Source: an uncultured Alistipes sp. | Lineage (GTDB): Bacteria; Bacteroidota; Bacteroidia; Bacteroidales; Rikenellaceae | NCBI GenBank assembly: GCA_900549685.1 | Contig: UROX01000021.1 | Location: 1 to 23,181 of the forward strand | Direction of reading: 5' to 3' | Length of the DNA: 23,181 nucleotides | Position numbers and translations under genes: made by a program | Notes under the pieces: model-generated | What the model was told of the DNA's origin: nothing | Database searches by the model: none | What the model saw: only the letters and a program-made list of their open reading frames with translations | Shown here: in pieces, positions 15,599 to 23,122 of the stretch | Numbering within the stretch: the stretch's first letter is position 1 | How the letters are laid out: each line of letters opens with the position of its first letter

Positions 15599-15639
15599 GC
15601 GACACCCTTGTGGTGGAGACAGGTGTCGTTGAATTTTTT
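15599..15639 (+). terminator. Weak terminator after the PAP2-ICMT pair
   Basis: GCGACACC (15599-15606) pairs with GGTGTCGT (15622-15629, one G-T wobble). A TTTTTT run follows at 15634-15639 after a four-base gap. Confidence 0.45.
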
Positions 15640-15721
15640 AGTTTTCTTATTAATCTGACAATCATAGAGCTATTCGACCTGTTGCGAAAAAAACGTCTTT
15701 TTTCGTCTTTCGGGCGGACGG

Positions 15722-15752
15722 TTTGATGTACACGAAAAAGTCTATATTTTTG
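15722..15752 (+). promoter_or_regulatory. Consensus promoter upstream of the DUF1896-like genes
   Basis: TTTG at 15722-15725, a 19-base spacer and TATTTTTG at 15745-15752 match the Bacteroidetes consensus exactly. The predicted start near 15759 leaves about 200 bases before the first ATG. Confidence 0.75.
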
Positions 15753-15957
15753 TCGCGTCGAAAGCCGGAAAACATCCGATGGTTTTCGAAAAGAATACGA
15801 CGACCCATATTTGAATTTCGAAGAGATCCTGCCGTTTTTCCCGTGTGCGGGGAGAGCGATCGTCCGCTATGCGGAACGGATATTTGATGCGGAATCGGAT
15901 GGCGTTTTCTCGGAAGGCGGTGTTCGGTTTCCGTCGCGATTTTTTAACATTTCAACC

Positions 15958-16182
15958 ATGATGACAGCAAAAAACGAAAGAGAAAAGTATGTGGCGTATT
16001 TCGGAGAGAAACTCCGGGAACATTTACGGGTCAGCGACCGAACTTTGTTGCAGTATCCGCGTTTTATCGGGATCAGAGCCGAAGTGGCGGCCGACGAGTA
16101 TTTGCGACAGTTGCCCGATGCGCCGCATCCTTGCGTGGCTTTCGAAAAGGCGATGAATATTCTTTGTCGGGCGTTCAGTTGA
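15958..16182 (+). CDS. Small DUF1896-like protein, probably truncated by a frameshift
   Basis: A 74-residue reading frame beginning MMTAKNEREK. Its pattern, a helix (YFGEKLREHL), then FIGIRAEVAADEYL and FEKAMNIL, parallels the N-terminal half of the next gene and what I recall of the DUF1896 family common in Bacteroidetes, whose members are about 130-145 residues. The frame stops right after CRAFS. Reading one base out of register from 16167 instead gives SGVQLNEIASDKTD before a stop at 16209-16211. That better continues the family pattern (LLEGYEFSGADL in the next gene). I infer a damaged copy with a frameshift and C-terminal loss, but a short intact protein is possible. Function unknown. 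It lies 44 bases before the second copy in an apparent operon. Confidence 0.5.
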   Translation: MMTAKNEREKYVAYFGEKLREHLRVSDRTLLQYPRFIGIRAEVAADEYLRQLPDAPHPCVAFEKAMNILCRAFS

Positions 16183-16226
16183 ACGAGATTGCATCCGATA
16201 AGACCGATTGAAACGAATCTGACGAT

Positions 16227-16655
16227 ATGAAAACATCTTACGATAAAGAGGCGGATATGATGGATTTCCGGGAAATACTCATCGATCACATGCGGGAGAA
16301 TTATCCCGATGTCCGGTTGAGCGAAGAGGCCATCGAACGCCGGTGCCGTCTGGCGGCCGAAACATACGAAAATCCGACGGTCAGCATTACCCGGGCGATG
16401 GACGATGCGATGGACGTGTTGCTCGAGGGGTACGAGTTTTCGGGAGCCGATCTGGCCGAAACGCTGTTCGAAGACGAACGGCCCTGTGCGGTGACCGATT
16501 ATATGAAGACCAAACTGACCCGGGATGTACTCGCTCTGTGCGCATTGGAATTCGAGAAGTCCGCGCTTTCGGACCGTCCCGGTGATTCCGAGGAATCTCG
16601 GATACTGAAAAACAAAATCCTGCCCATGATCGATAATAGTCTGCATATTCAATAG
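16227..16655 (+). CDS. DUF1896-like hypothetical protein
   Basis: A 142-residue acidic, mostly helical protein with no signal peptide or membrane segment. The order of motifs, FREILIDHMRENYP (13-26), an ERRCRLAAETYE helix (about 37-48), AMDDAMDVLLEGYEF (about 57-71) and a C-terminal helix, resembles DUF1896 proteins by memory. Those are often carried in Bacteroidetes conjugative elements near topoisomerase and mobilisation genes; none of these is present here. An alternative ATG lies at codon 11 or 12 (MMDFREIL), which would match the family start more closely. It is the second gene behind the promoter at 15722 and is followed by a strong terminator at 16685. Role unknown. Confidence 0.6.
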   Translation: MKTSYDKEADMMDFREILIDHMRENYPDVRLSEEAIERRCRLAAETYENPTVSITRAMDDAMDVLLEGYEFSGADLAETLFEDERPCAVTDYMKTKLTRDVLALCALEFEKSALSDRPGDSEESRILKNKILPMIDNSLHIQ

Positions 16656-16684
16656 GGAGCGAAGCTCTTCGGAGCGGTTTACGG

Positions 16685-16714
16685 GGTTTCCGAAAATTTC
16701 GGAAACCTTTTTTT
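16685..16714 (+). terminator. Intrinsic terminator of the DUF1896-like operon
   Basis: GGTTTCCGA (16685-16693) and TCGGAAACC (16699-16707) form a strong stem followed by TTTTTTT (16708-16714). The 248 bases from here to the next hairpin hold no gene I can support. Confidence 0.85.
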
Positions 16715-16962
16715 GTGCTTTCTGCGTGAGTAGTTATACGCTTCGTGTTCCGGTTCCCGACTGCAGAAATTGACTCCCGCAGGCTACGTTTCCGGGCCGG
16801 CTGCGGTTTCGGGGACGTACCCGAAATGGTCGGTGCGTTGAAGTATGAATCACGTTTCGGTGCATGCGATTATCATGTACTGTGGGATGTCGGCACGGAC
16901 GGATCGTTTTTCCCGGAACGCAAAGGAATCCCGTTTGTTCCTTTCGACGGTATGACGGAAAG

Positions 16963-17000
16963 AAAAGGGCTGTCCGACGAGTCGCGGACAGCCCTTTTTT
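16963..17000. terminator. Bidirectional terminator, main use for the lipoprotein gene
   Basis: AAAAGGGCTGTCCG (16963-16976) and CGGACAGCCCTTTT (16985-16998) form a 14-bp perfect stem with an 8-base loop. It lies 38 bases past the stop codon of the minus-strand gene. Confidence 0.9.
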
Positions 17001-17038
17001 CGGGTTCGGGAGCCGGAGGCGAGTCCGGCCCGGGATCG

Positions 17039-19330
17039 TTAGTATACGTTTTGCAGAATATCCCAGTTCGTGATACCGATGACGGATTTGTAAGGATCGA
17101 ACACTGTGTCCTCGTTGGCCGTTCCTGCGGCTTCATAGACGAACCATACCGGTTTGCGGCCGGCCGGATCGCCTTCCTGATCGGGGAATTTGCGAAGACC
17201 GATGCGCAGTCCGTATTCTCCCCGGTTGTCGAACCAGTTGTGCCACTGGATGCCGTCGATGCCGTCCAGCGCCTTGATCTTCTTCCATGCGTAGGCGAAA
17301 CCTGCGGCCTGTTCTTCGAGGTGTGTCTGGCTGTACGAGCGCGAGTTGGTGCCGTTCTCGGAAAGCCATACGGTCCGTTTGATCGTGCCCTTGTACATAT
17401 TTTCGGACTGTTTGACCCATTTGTCGAGCACTTCGAGGTTCTTGAACGTAATGAGCGGCGTGGACATCGAGAATCTGGCATTCTTGTCGTTCCACGTTTT
17501 CGGCTCGTTCAGATCTTCCGGATAGGAGTGGTAGGCCAATGCCCATTGGAAGTCGCCTTCGGCCTTGCAATAGTCGTTCAGGATTTCGAGCATGTCTTTG
17601 GTCGCATAGAAGTTGCCCGTGTTGGTCGCCCACGAGTGGGTGAACGAGCCGAATACCTCGGTGTTTTCGTCGTACTGGCGGGCGATGTTGTAGCACATTC
17701 TCATCGACTTGATGTAGGTGTCGGTGTAGACGGTGATCGGTTTGACGCCCATGTTGGTCCATTCGAGTCCTGCGTCCACTTCGTTGTGCATGATCCAGTG
17801 GTGGATACGACCGTAAGTGTTGTCGCTGCGGCAGTAACGCTGCGCCAGGTAGTCGAGCGCGGCCGCGTAACAGTTCATGCTTTCGCTGTTGGTCATGTTG
17901 GGCATCGTATAGATACCTTGCGAAGTATAGTCGGGATGCTGGAGCAGACGTCCGATTTCGGCGTCGGCGCATTCGGCCGCTTTCTGGATAAGGATGATGG
18001 CCGCCACGACGATGTTGCGTTTCTGGGCGTCCAGCAGGGCGTTATCGATGGTTTTGAGCCCGTTTTCGTCGAAATAGTACGTTTTGCCGCCGTACTCGTA
18101 AGGAGTGGCGCTACCTCTCGGACTGGCGTACATGTAAGCCGTGATAGGTATATTGACCGTGATGCTCGTGATGCCCAGATCGTCCAGATCGCTCTCGTAC
18201 TGATTATGGAAGAATCCGCCCAGTCCTTTTTTCGTGGTCGGCTTCACGGCCGGCAGGTGCTGTGCGGCGTAGATGTTGTCGGCATAGCGTGCGTGCGATG
18301 CGATTTCGTCGGCCGCATCGCCGTTTTTCACGACGGCCCATTTCGACAGCAGCCGGTCGTATTCGATGCCGTCGCGCGTAACGTAACGGTCCATCGTGAA
18401 GCTGAACGAACTGCCCGAAATGGCGGTTTTGTAGTCGAACTGCGACGCTTTGGTCATGTCCATGTAGGGCGTGATTTCCGCGAGGCTGTAACCGCTTCCG
18501 CCCGAGCAACTGCCCGTGACGACGATTTTGTTCTGCAATGCCCTTACCTGCGTAACGCTGCACGGGTAGGATGCACCCAGGTAGGCTACCAGACTTTTTT
18601 CGAAAGCCTGAAGGTTTTTCTGTTTCTCTTCCCGGTCGGCCGCAGCTTGGCGTTCGTCGTCGGTCCATGCCCGGAGGTGAATGTTCCGGATCTGTATCGT
18701 GATGCCCGACACGTCGCCGATGTCGAGGCGCAGGTAATCGCCCGCATTGCCCCAGCCGTGTTTCTTGAGATGTTCGCTCAGGTCGGCTGAGTAGGAAATC
18801 CATTGTCCGGTTTTGTTGGCCGGTACGGCTTTGGTTTTCGTCGAACGGTCTTCGGTGATCGGAGCGGCGAAGAATACCTGAAGGAACGGTATTTCGGCCG
18901 ACGATTTATACTCGAAAGTCAGTACGACAGAATCCTGCGAAAGCATTTCCGAGAGCTGTATCGTCCGGATATAGGGGTCTTGTCCCGTCGTGGTCAGCGT
19001 ATATTCGTAGGTATCGTCGTGAGCTACGGTCAGATCGTTGGCCGACGAGGCATCGAGCCGGAAGTATTCCACTTCGACGGGATCGTCCGGTTCATCGGGT
19101 TCATCCGGGTTTTCGGGGTCGTCCGGATCTTCAGGATCATCCGGGTCGTCCGGGTCTTCGGGATCGTCCGGCGTCGGAGGAGTCGGAGGTTGATTTTCCG
19201 TCGAGTCCTTCGTACAGGAACTCAGCGAGACCGAAAGCGACGGAACCAGACACACGACCAGCAGCAATATGGCCGCCATGCGTCCGAAACGCGTCCACAA
19301 CGAAGTCAGTTTACATTCGAGTTTTTTCAT
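17039..19330 (-). CDS. Large surface-type lipoprotein with glycosidase-like catalytic domain (DUF5722-like)
   Basis: A 763-residue protein starting at ATG 19330 (MKKLECKLTS). The signal peptide ends in the lipobox LSSC with C39 as lipidation site. The following TKD recalls the Bacteroidetes lipoprotein export signal, so exposure on the cell surface is plausible. A low-complexity Pro/Asp/Glu linker covers about 46-85. A beta-rich, galactose-binding-like region (about 88-240) precedes a TIM-barrel-like domain (about 330-763). Two glutamates sit where clan GH-A enzymes keep theirs: E517 in IMHNEVD (acid/base) and E658 in WLSENG (nucleophile); LAYHSYPED between them fits a barrel strand. The C-terminal half resembles the DUF5722 family as I recall it, which has no proven activity that I know of. 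Glycoside hydrolase activity is inference. It is transcribed alone, with no SusC/SusD partner. Confidence 0.75.
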   Translation of the reverse strand: MKKLECKLTSLWTRFGRMAAILLLVVCLVPSLSVSLSSCTKDSTENQPPTPPTPDDPEDPDDPDDPEDPDDPENPDEPDEPDDPVEVEYFRLDASSANDLTVAHDDTYEYTLTTTGQDPYIRTIQLSEMLSQDSVVLTFEYKSSAEIPFLQVFFAAPITEDRSTKTKAVPANKTGQWISYSADLSEHLKKHGWGNAGDYLRLDIGDVSGITIQIRNIHLRAWTDDERQAAADREEKQKNLQAFEKSLVAYLGASYPCSVTQVRALQNKIVVTGSCSGGSGYSLAEITPYMDMTKASQFDYKTAISGSSFSFTMDRYVTRDGIEYDRLLSKWAVVKNGDAADEIASHARYADNIYAAQHLPAVKPTTKKGLGGFFHNQYESDLDDLGITSITVNIPITAYMYASPRGSATPYEYGGKTYYFDENGLKTIDNALLDAQKRNIVVAAIILIQKAAECADAEIGRLLQHPDYTSQGIYTMPNMTNSESMNCYAAALDYLAQRYCRSDNTYGRIHHWIMHNEVDAGLEWTNMGVKPITVYTDTYIKSMRMCYNIARQYDENTEVFGSFTHSWATNTGNFYATKDMLEILNDYCKAEGDFQWALAYHSYPEDLNEPKTWNDKNARFSMSTPLITFKNLEVLDKWVKQSENMYKGTIKRTVWLSENGTNSRSYSQTHLEEQAAGFAYAWKKIKALDGIDGIQWHNWFDNRGEYGLRIGLRKFPDQEGDPAGRKPVWFVYEAAGTANEDTVFDPYKSVIGITNWDILQNVY
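19081..19170 (-). repeat. Ten imperfect 9-bp tandem repeats encoding the Asp/Pro linker
   Basis: Ten consecutive 9-base units of the type GrTCnTCCG (plus strand) encode DDP, EDP, NPD and EPD triplets of the lipoprotein linker. The units keep the reading frame, so copy-number change would alter linker length without breaking the protein. Confidence 0.85.
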
Positions 19331-19428
19331 AGCGTCAGTAAGGTTTGTAATCGTTTCAGATGTCGGAAGAAGTGCCGAGTCCGCTTTTGCGTGCAGGACA
19401 GAACTTCGGAAAACCGGCGCTTCCGATA

Positions 19429-19460
19429 CAAAGAAAAAATAAATTCGCCAGCCGACCAAA
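19429..19460 (-). promoter_or_regulatory. Candidate promoter of the lipoprotein gene
   Basis: On the minus strand TTTG (complement of 19457-19460), a 20-base spacer and TTTCTTTG (complement of 19429-19436) give one mismatch to TAnnTTTG. The leader would be about 90 bases. Confidence 0.45.
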
Positions 19461-19543
19461 CTTTAACCGGTTAAAATTCGGCCGTTCTGCGACGGACGAT
19501 GCGAAAAAATTGGGAAAACGGGCAGGATGTATTCGAAACCGGA

Positions 19544-19577
19544 CAAAAAATCCCGCAACCGTGGAGGTTGCGGGATT
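19544..19577 (-). terminator. Terminator downstream of tRNA-Ser
   Basis: Read on the minus strand, AATCCCGCAACC, a 5-base loop and GGTTGCGGGATT (19549-19577) form a 12-bp stem, followed by a T-run (complement of 19544-19550). It lies 15 bases after the encoded CCA. Confidence 0.85.
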
Positions 19578-19591
19578 ATGACGACGATGCG

Positions 19592-19682
19592 TGGCGGAGA
19601 AGGCGGGATTCGAACCCGCGATACCCTTTTGAGGTATACACACTTTCCAGGCGTGCTCCTTCGACCGCTCGGACACTTCTCC
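19592..19682 (-). tRNA. tRNA-Ser (anticodon GGA)
   Basis: Minus-strand tRNA. The acceptor stem GGAGAAG (from 19682) pairs with CTTCTCC (19596-19602), the discriminator is G, and CCA is genomically encoded at 19592-19594. The anticodon loop CTGGAAA carries GGA (complement of 19646-19648), reading UCC and UCU serine codons. The T-arm GGGTTCGAATCCC is canonical, and the long variable arm (TATACC...GGTAT) marks a class II serine tRNA. It lies 90 bases downstream of ansA with its own strong terminator; no clear promoter is seen between them. Confidence 0.95.
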
Positions 19683-19772
19683 AATATTCTGAAAACAATG
19701 CTTTTGTGCGTTCGGTCGAACAACGACTTCAAAAGCGCGACAATGTTACGAAAAAAAATCGGAACAAAAAAA

Positions 19773-20798
19773 TCATAACGTCATTTCGCCCCGGATCGAG
19801 ACGTTCATTCTTTCCCGAGTCCACTCCGGGCTGCGGTTCTGGCCCAGCAGGTACATCATTTTGGTGACGGCCGCTTCGGTCGTGATGTCCCTGCCGCTGA
19901 CCACGCCGGCCTGTTGCAGGCATTTCCCCGTTTCGTACAGGTTCATCGAGACACTGCCGCCCGGACATTGCGTGACATTGACCACGAGCAGGCCGCGTGC
20001 GAGAGCGTCGCCGACGGCCCGGACGAACCATTCGGCCGTGGGCGCATTGCCCGATCCGTAGGTTTCCAGCACGATGCCCCGGATGTCCGGCACGGACAGC
20101 ATGCTTTCGAGCGTGGAAGGACGCATGCCCGGGAAAATCTTGACGATTTCGATGCCTGTTTCCAGATGCGTCGAGATCGTCGGCGCAGCCGGAAGACATT
20201 CGGAACGGTGGATGAACGGAGTGTTGTAATGGATATTGACGCCTACTTCGGCCAGCGCCGGGTAGTTGTCCGACCGGAATGCGTTGAGCTGCTCGGCGCT
20301 GTGCTTGGTGGTGCGATTGGCCCGGAACAGCTTGTTCTGGAAATAGATGCACACTTCGGGCACGATGGATCGTCCGTCCTGTTTCGCCGCGGCGATTTCG
20401 ACGGCCGTAATTAGGTTCTCGCGGCCGTCCGTCCGCAGGACGCCGATGGGAATCTGGCTGCCGGTGAACACGACCGGTTTGTCGAGATTCTCGATCATAA
20501 AGCTCAGTGCCGAGGCCGTATAGGCCATCGTGTCGGTGCCGTGCAGGATGACGAACCCGTCGAATGCGGCATAGTTGTCGCGGATGATCCGTGCGAGTTT
20601 CACCCACAGTTCCGGCGTGACGTTCGACGAGTCGATGGGTTTGAAACTCAGTACCTCTATATCGACGTCGAGTTTCCGCAGGGTGGGGAATTCGTCGTAG
20701 ATGTCGTTGAAGTCGAACGGCGAGAGCGCGCCGGTTTCGGGGTTGTTTTTCATCCCGATCGTACCTCCGGTATAAATCAGAAGGATGGATGCTTTCAC
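19773..20798 (-). CDS. ansA: Type I (cytoplasmic) L-asparaginase
   Basis: Hydrolyses asparagine to aspartate and ammonia. I place the start at a GTG (20798, MKASILLIYTGGTIGM), giving 341 residues, very close to E. coli AnsA; the open frame further upstream has no family similarity. Catalytic parts: TGGTIG near 10-15 with the nucleophilic threonine, HGTDT (86-90) with T88 and D89, and K165 in NRTTKHSA. There is no signal peptide, unlike secreted type II enzymes. The C-terminal regulatory domain seen in the allosteric E. coli enzyme appears complete, including the GIVLETYGSGNAP segment. It follows tatD by 56 bases and may have its own promoter overlapping the tatD stop. Confidence 0.95.
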   Translation of the reverse strand: MKASILLIYTGGTIGMKNNPETGALSPFDFNDIYDEFPTLRKLDVDIEVLSFKPIDSSNVTPELWVKLARIIRDNYAAFDGFVILHGTDTMAYTASALSFMIENLDKPVVFTGSQIPIGVLRTDGRENLITAVEIAAAKQDGRSIVPEVCIYFQNKLFRANRTTKHSAEQLNAFRSDNYPALAEVGVNIHYNTPFIHRSECLPAAPTISTHLETGIEIVKIFPGMRPSTLESMLSVPDIRGIVLETYGSGNAPTAEWFVRAVGDALARGLLVVNVTQCPGGSVSMNLYETGKCLQQAGVVSGRDITTEAAVTKMMYLLGQNRSPEWTRERMNVSIRGEMTL

Positions 20799-20849
20799 GG
20801 ATTCCGAATTTTTAAAGAGCCGGATCGCCGGCCGCGTTATCGTGCGGGG

Positions 20850-20857
20850 CAAAATTA
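20850..20857 (-). promoter_or_regulatory. Possible -7 element of the ansA promoter
   Basis: The complement of 20850-20857 is TAATTTTG, an exact TAnnTTTG that includes the tatD stop codon. No good TTTG lies at the -33 distance. It would give a leader of about 45 bases. Confidence 0.35.
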
Positions 20858-21652
20858 GGAAAAAATCGTGTTGCCGAACATCCTTCTGACATTTGCCGTC
20901 GTGATTTCGGCGATCTTCTCCGGAGACATCCCGTAAATCTCGGCTACTTTCCGGCATACGTGGACGACATAGGCGCTTTCGTTGCGCTGGCCGCGGAACG
21001 GTACGGGCGGCAGGTAGGGACAGTCCGTTTCGAGCACCACTTCTTCGGGCGACAGGCGGGGCAGTACCTCCGCTACGGCCGACCGTTTGTAGGTGACAGG
21101 GCCACCGATGCCGAACAGAAACGTACCGTACTCCCTGATCCGGCGGTAATGCGTTTCCGTGCCGCAGAAACTGTGCATGATACCTTTCAGCCCCCGGCCC
21201 CGGAATGCCGACAGCACGTCGCACATTTCGTCCCACGCTTCGCGCGTGTGGAGGATCAGCGGCAGGTCGTACTCGATAGCCAGCTCGGCCTGAAATTGCA
21301 GCGCCTCGATCTGCGCGCCGAGGAAATCCCGGCTCCAGTAGAGGTCCAGTCCGGCTTCTCCGATGCCGCAGAACCGGATACCTTCGGGCGGATCGGACAG
21401 GTATCGGGCTACCGTTTCGAGATCTTCCCGGTAAGCCGGGTTGTCGTTCACGGAGGTGGGGTGGAGGCCCATCATCGGAAAACAGTAGTCCGGGTAGTGT
21501 CGCGCGAGCGCGAACATTGCGTCATAGGATTCCCGGTCGATGGCCGGCAGCAGCAGACGGTCTATCCCGGCTTCTCTGGCCCGGTCGATGGCCGCCTCCC
21601 GGTCTTCGTCGAATTTTTCGTCGTAAAGGTGCGAGTGTGTGTCGATCAGCAT
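20855..21652 (-). CDS. tatD: TatD-family metal-dependent deoxyribonuclease
   Basis: A 265-residue cytoplasmic amidohydrolase-fold nuclease. The full metal-ligand set is visible: H6 and H8 in DTHSHL, E99 in GEAGLD, H135 in LHTREA, H160 in MHSFCG and D210 in ETDCPY. Family members act as 3'-5' exonucleases or DNA-repair and quality-control hydrolases; the bacterial paralogues YcfH, YjjV and TatD cannot be separated here. The ATG at 21652 lies only four bases after the dprA stop, so the two are probably one transcript. Pairing with dprA may be convenience rather than a joint DNA-uptake role. Confidence 0.93.
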   Translation of the reverse strand: MLIDTHSHLYDEKFDEDREAAIDRAREAGIDRLLLPAIDRESYDAMFALARHYPDYCFPMMGLHPTSVNDNPAYREDLETVARYLSDPPEGIRFCGIGEAGLDLYWSRDFLGAQIEALQFQAELAIEYDLPLILHTREAWDEMCDVLSAFRGRGLKGIMHSFCGTETHYRRIREYGTFLFGIGGPVTYKRSAVAEVLPRLSPEEVVLETDCPYLPPVPFRGQRNESAYVVHVCRKVAEIYGMSPEKIAEITTANVRRMFGNTIFS

Positions 21653-21656
21653 ATCG

Positions 21657-22766
21657 TTATCGGATATAAAGGTTGCCCGGCAGGCTGCGGACGGCGCCCG
21701 AAAATTCCAGTTCGAGCAATATGCCCGATAGCTCCGGAAGCGACAGTCCGCTGTGCTGGCACAACTCTTCCAGCGAGACGGGGGCGTCCGTGCCGATCAG
21801 CCGCAGGATTTTGTTTTGTACGGGTGTGTAGGCCGCATCGGTCGGCGCATGCGATGGGGGGTCGCACCGGAGTGCCCGGGGTGCGGAAGAAGTCCAGCCC
21901 AAGGCGTCGGCGATGTCTTGCCCGCTGCACACCATCTGGGCTTTCAGACTTTTTATCAACGCGTTGGTGCCTTCCGAACAGGGATCGCCGACCCGTCCGG
22001 GAAGAGCCATTACCGTGCGATGGTAGCCGTCGGCCATGTCCGCCGTAATCAGCGAGCCTCCTTTGGCGGCCGATTCGACGATCAGCGTGCCTTCGCTCAG
22101 TCCGGCGATGATGCGGTTGCGCCGCACGAAACTCGTTTTGTCGCACCGGCATCCGCTGTGGAATTCGCTGACTACGGCTCCGCCTTCGAGAACCATTCTC
22201 CGTGCGCTTTCGGTATGCCGCGAGGGATAGATGCGCGTGAGCGGATGGGCGACGACGCCTGCCGTTTTCAGCCCTGCGTTCATGGCGGCCCGGTGCGCGG
22301 CTATATCGACGCCGTAAGCCAGTCCGCTGACGATGACCGCGTCGGGAAACCGTTCGGCGATTTCGCCGATGAGTCGTTCGCATAGCCTGCTGCCGTAAGG
22401 CGTGATGTTACGCGTGCCGACGACCGATAGCCAGTGCGGAGAATTGAGATCGATACCGCCGCTGACATACAGGACATGCGGGTAGTCGGAACACTCCTTG
22501 AGCCTGCGGGGATATTCCTCCGAGGTCGAGCAGACAGCCCGTATGCGGTGACGTTCGATGAATGCTGCCTCCTGGGCGGCCTGTTCGTGAAACTCTCTCC
22601 GGCTGATGCTCCGGGCCAGCGAGGCTTTGAGTTGCGTCCGTTCGACGATCTCCTGTTCGGTTGCGGCGAACAGCGCTTCTGCGGAGGAGAAATGCTCCAG
22701 CAAATGGATGGCGGTCTTGCTCCCGATTTCGGGGTGCATGGTCAGGGCGATATCGTCGATAAGCAT
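21657..22766 (-). CDS. dprA: DNA-processing protein DprA
   Basis: A 369-residue single-strand DNA-binding protein that loads RecA on incoming DNA during natural transformation; it is also kept in many species not known to transform. The N-terminal helix-hairpin/SAM-like part (about 1-70) is followed by the Rossmann-like DprA domain: VVGTRN (115-120), SGLAYGVDIAAH (147-158), the NRIIAGLS segment (217-224, preceded here by FVRR in place of the common FPxR), ESAAKGGSLITA (231-242) and ALPG (254-257). The C-terminal winged-helix domain (about 312-369) is present. No other competence gene is in the window. It leads the dprA-tatD unit, and a weak TACCTTTA box (complement of 22816-22823) could be its -7 element. 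Confidence 0.94.
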   Translation of the reverse strand: MLIDDIALTMHPEIGSKTAIHLLEHFSSAEALFAATEQEIVERTQLKASLARSISRREFHEQAAQEAAFIERHRIRAVCSTSEEYPRRLKECSDYPHVLYVSGGIDLNSPHWLSVVGTRNITPYGSRLCERLIGEIAERFPDAVIVSGLAYGVDIAAHRAAMNAGLKTAGVVAHPLTRIYPSRHTESARRMVLEGGAVVSEFHSGCRCDKTSFVRRNRIIAGLSEGTLIVESAAKGGSLITADMADGYHRTVMALPGRVGDPCSEGTNALIKSLKAQMVCSGQDIADALGWTSSAPRALRCDPPSHAPTDAAYTPVQNKILRLIGTDAPVSLEELCQHSGLSLPELSGILLELEFSGAVRSLPGNLYIR

Positions 22767-23033
22767 AAGGGGCGTTGTTTCGGGCGTAAATCGGATTTGT
22801 GTCGGGATTGTGCGTTAAAGGTAAGAAATAATCTTCGGATAATTGCAGAGGGGCGCCTTCCCATCGTCTCTGTTTCGTTGTTTCCCGATGCGGCTGTTTC
22901 TGTATCTTGCCATTCCTATCGTCCACGCAGTCAGTTTTCTGATCCCCCTTGTACCCTGCGGTTTCCGCAGCTTCTGTCCTTTCCGTCGTCGCAGGACTCC
23001 TTCGTTTGTTGTCCTGAGATAACCCTCTTTTTG

Positions 23034-23065
23034 TTTGGATTATTGAAAAATAAACTCTATATTTG
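23034..23065 (+). promoter_or_regulatory. Consensus promoter at the right edge
   Basis: TTTG at 23034-23037, a 20-base spacer and TATATTTG at 23058-23065 match TTTG-N19-21-TAnnTTTG exactly. Predicted start near 23072. Confidence 0.75.
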
Positions 23066-23085
23066 TCCCAATAACCGTATGCAAT

Positions 23086-23122
23086 GAGCGTCTACCACTT
23101 TTTAGGTAGGCGTTCTTTTTTT
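23086..23122 (+). terminator. Intrinsic terminator or attenuator directly behind the promoter
   Basis: GAGCGTCTACC (23086-23096) pairs over 11 bp, with two G-T wobbles, to GGTAGGCGTTC (23105-23115). The loop is 8 bases and TTTTTTT follows (23116-23122). The hairpin begins only about 15 bases after the predicted transcription start. Confidence 0.75.

Larger units (their letters stand above)
15497..15957. other. AT-rich intergenic region with hairpins and a promoter
   Basis: No gene is supported here. The frame of the next gene is open upstream from a TTG at 15811 but carries no recognisable sequence. The stretch contains a stem GACCGCA/TGCGGTC (15526-15532 and 15537-15543) without a T-run, a weak terminator, an inverted repeat CGAAAAAA/TTTTTTCG (15685-15692 and 15698-15705) and a strong promoter, leaving an untranslated leader of about 200 bases. 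Confidence 0.5.

Noticed and set aside
16745..18790. Very long plus-strand open frame opposite the lipoprotein gene
   Set aside because: It is antisense to a gene with a signal peptide, lipobox and catalytic motifs, and its translation is low-complexity Val/Arg-rich sequence with no recognisable domain. High GC makes such frames common.
19592..19682. tRNA-Ser as an integration site for an element carrying the lipoprotein gene
   Set aside because: I found no second copy of the tRNA 3' end nearby and no integrase or mobilisation gene.
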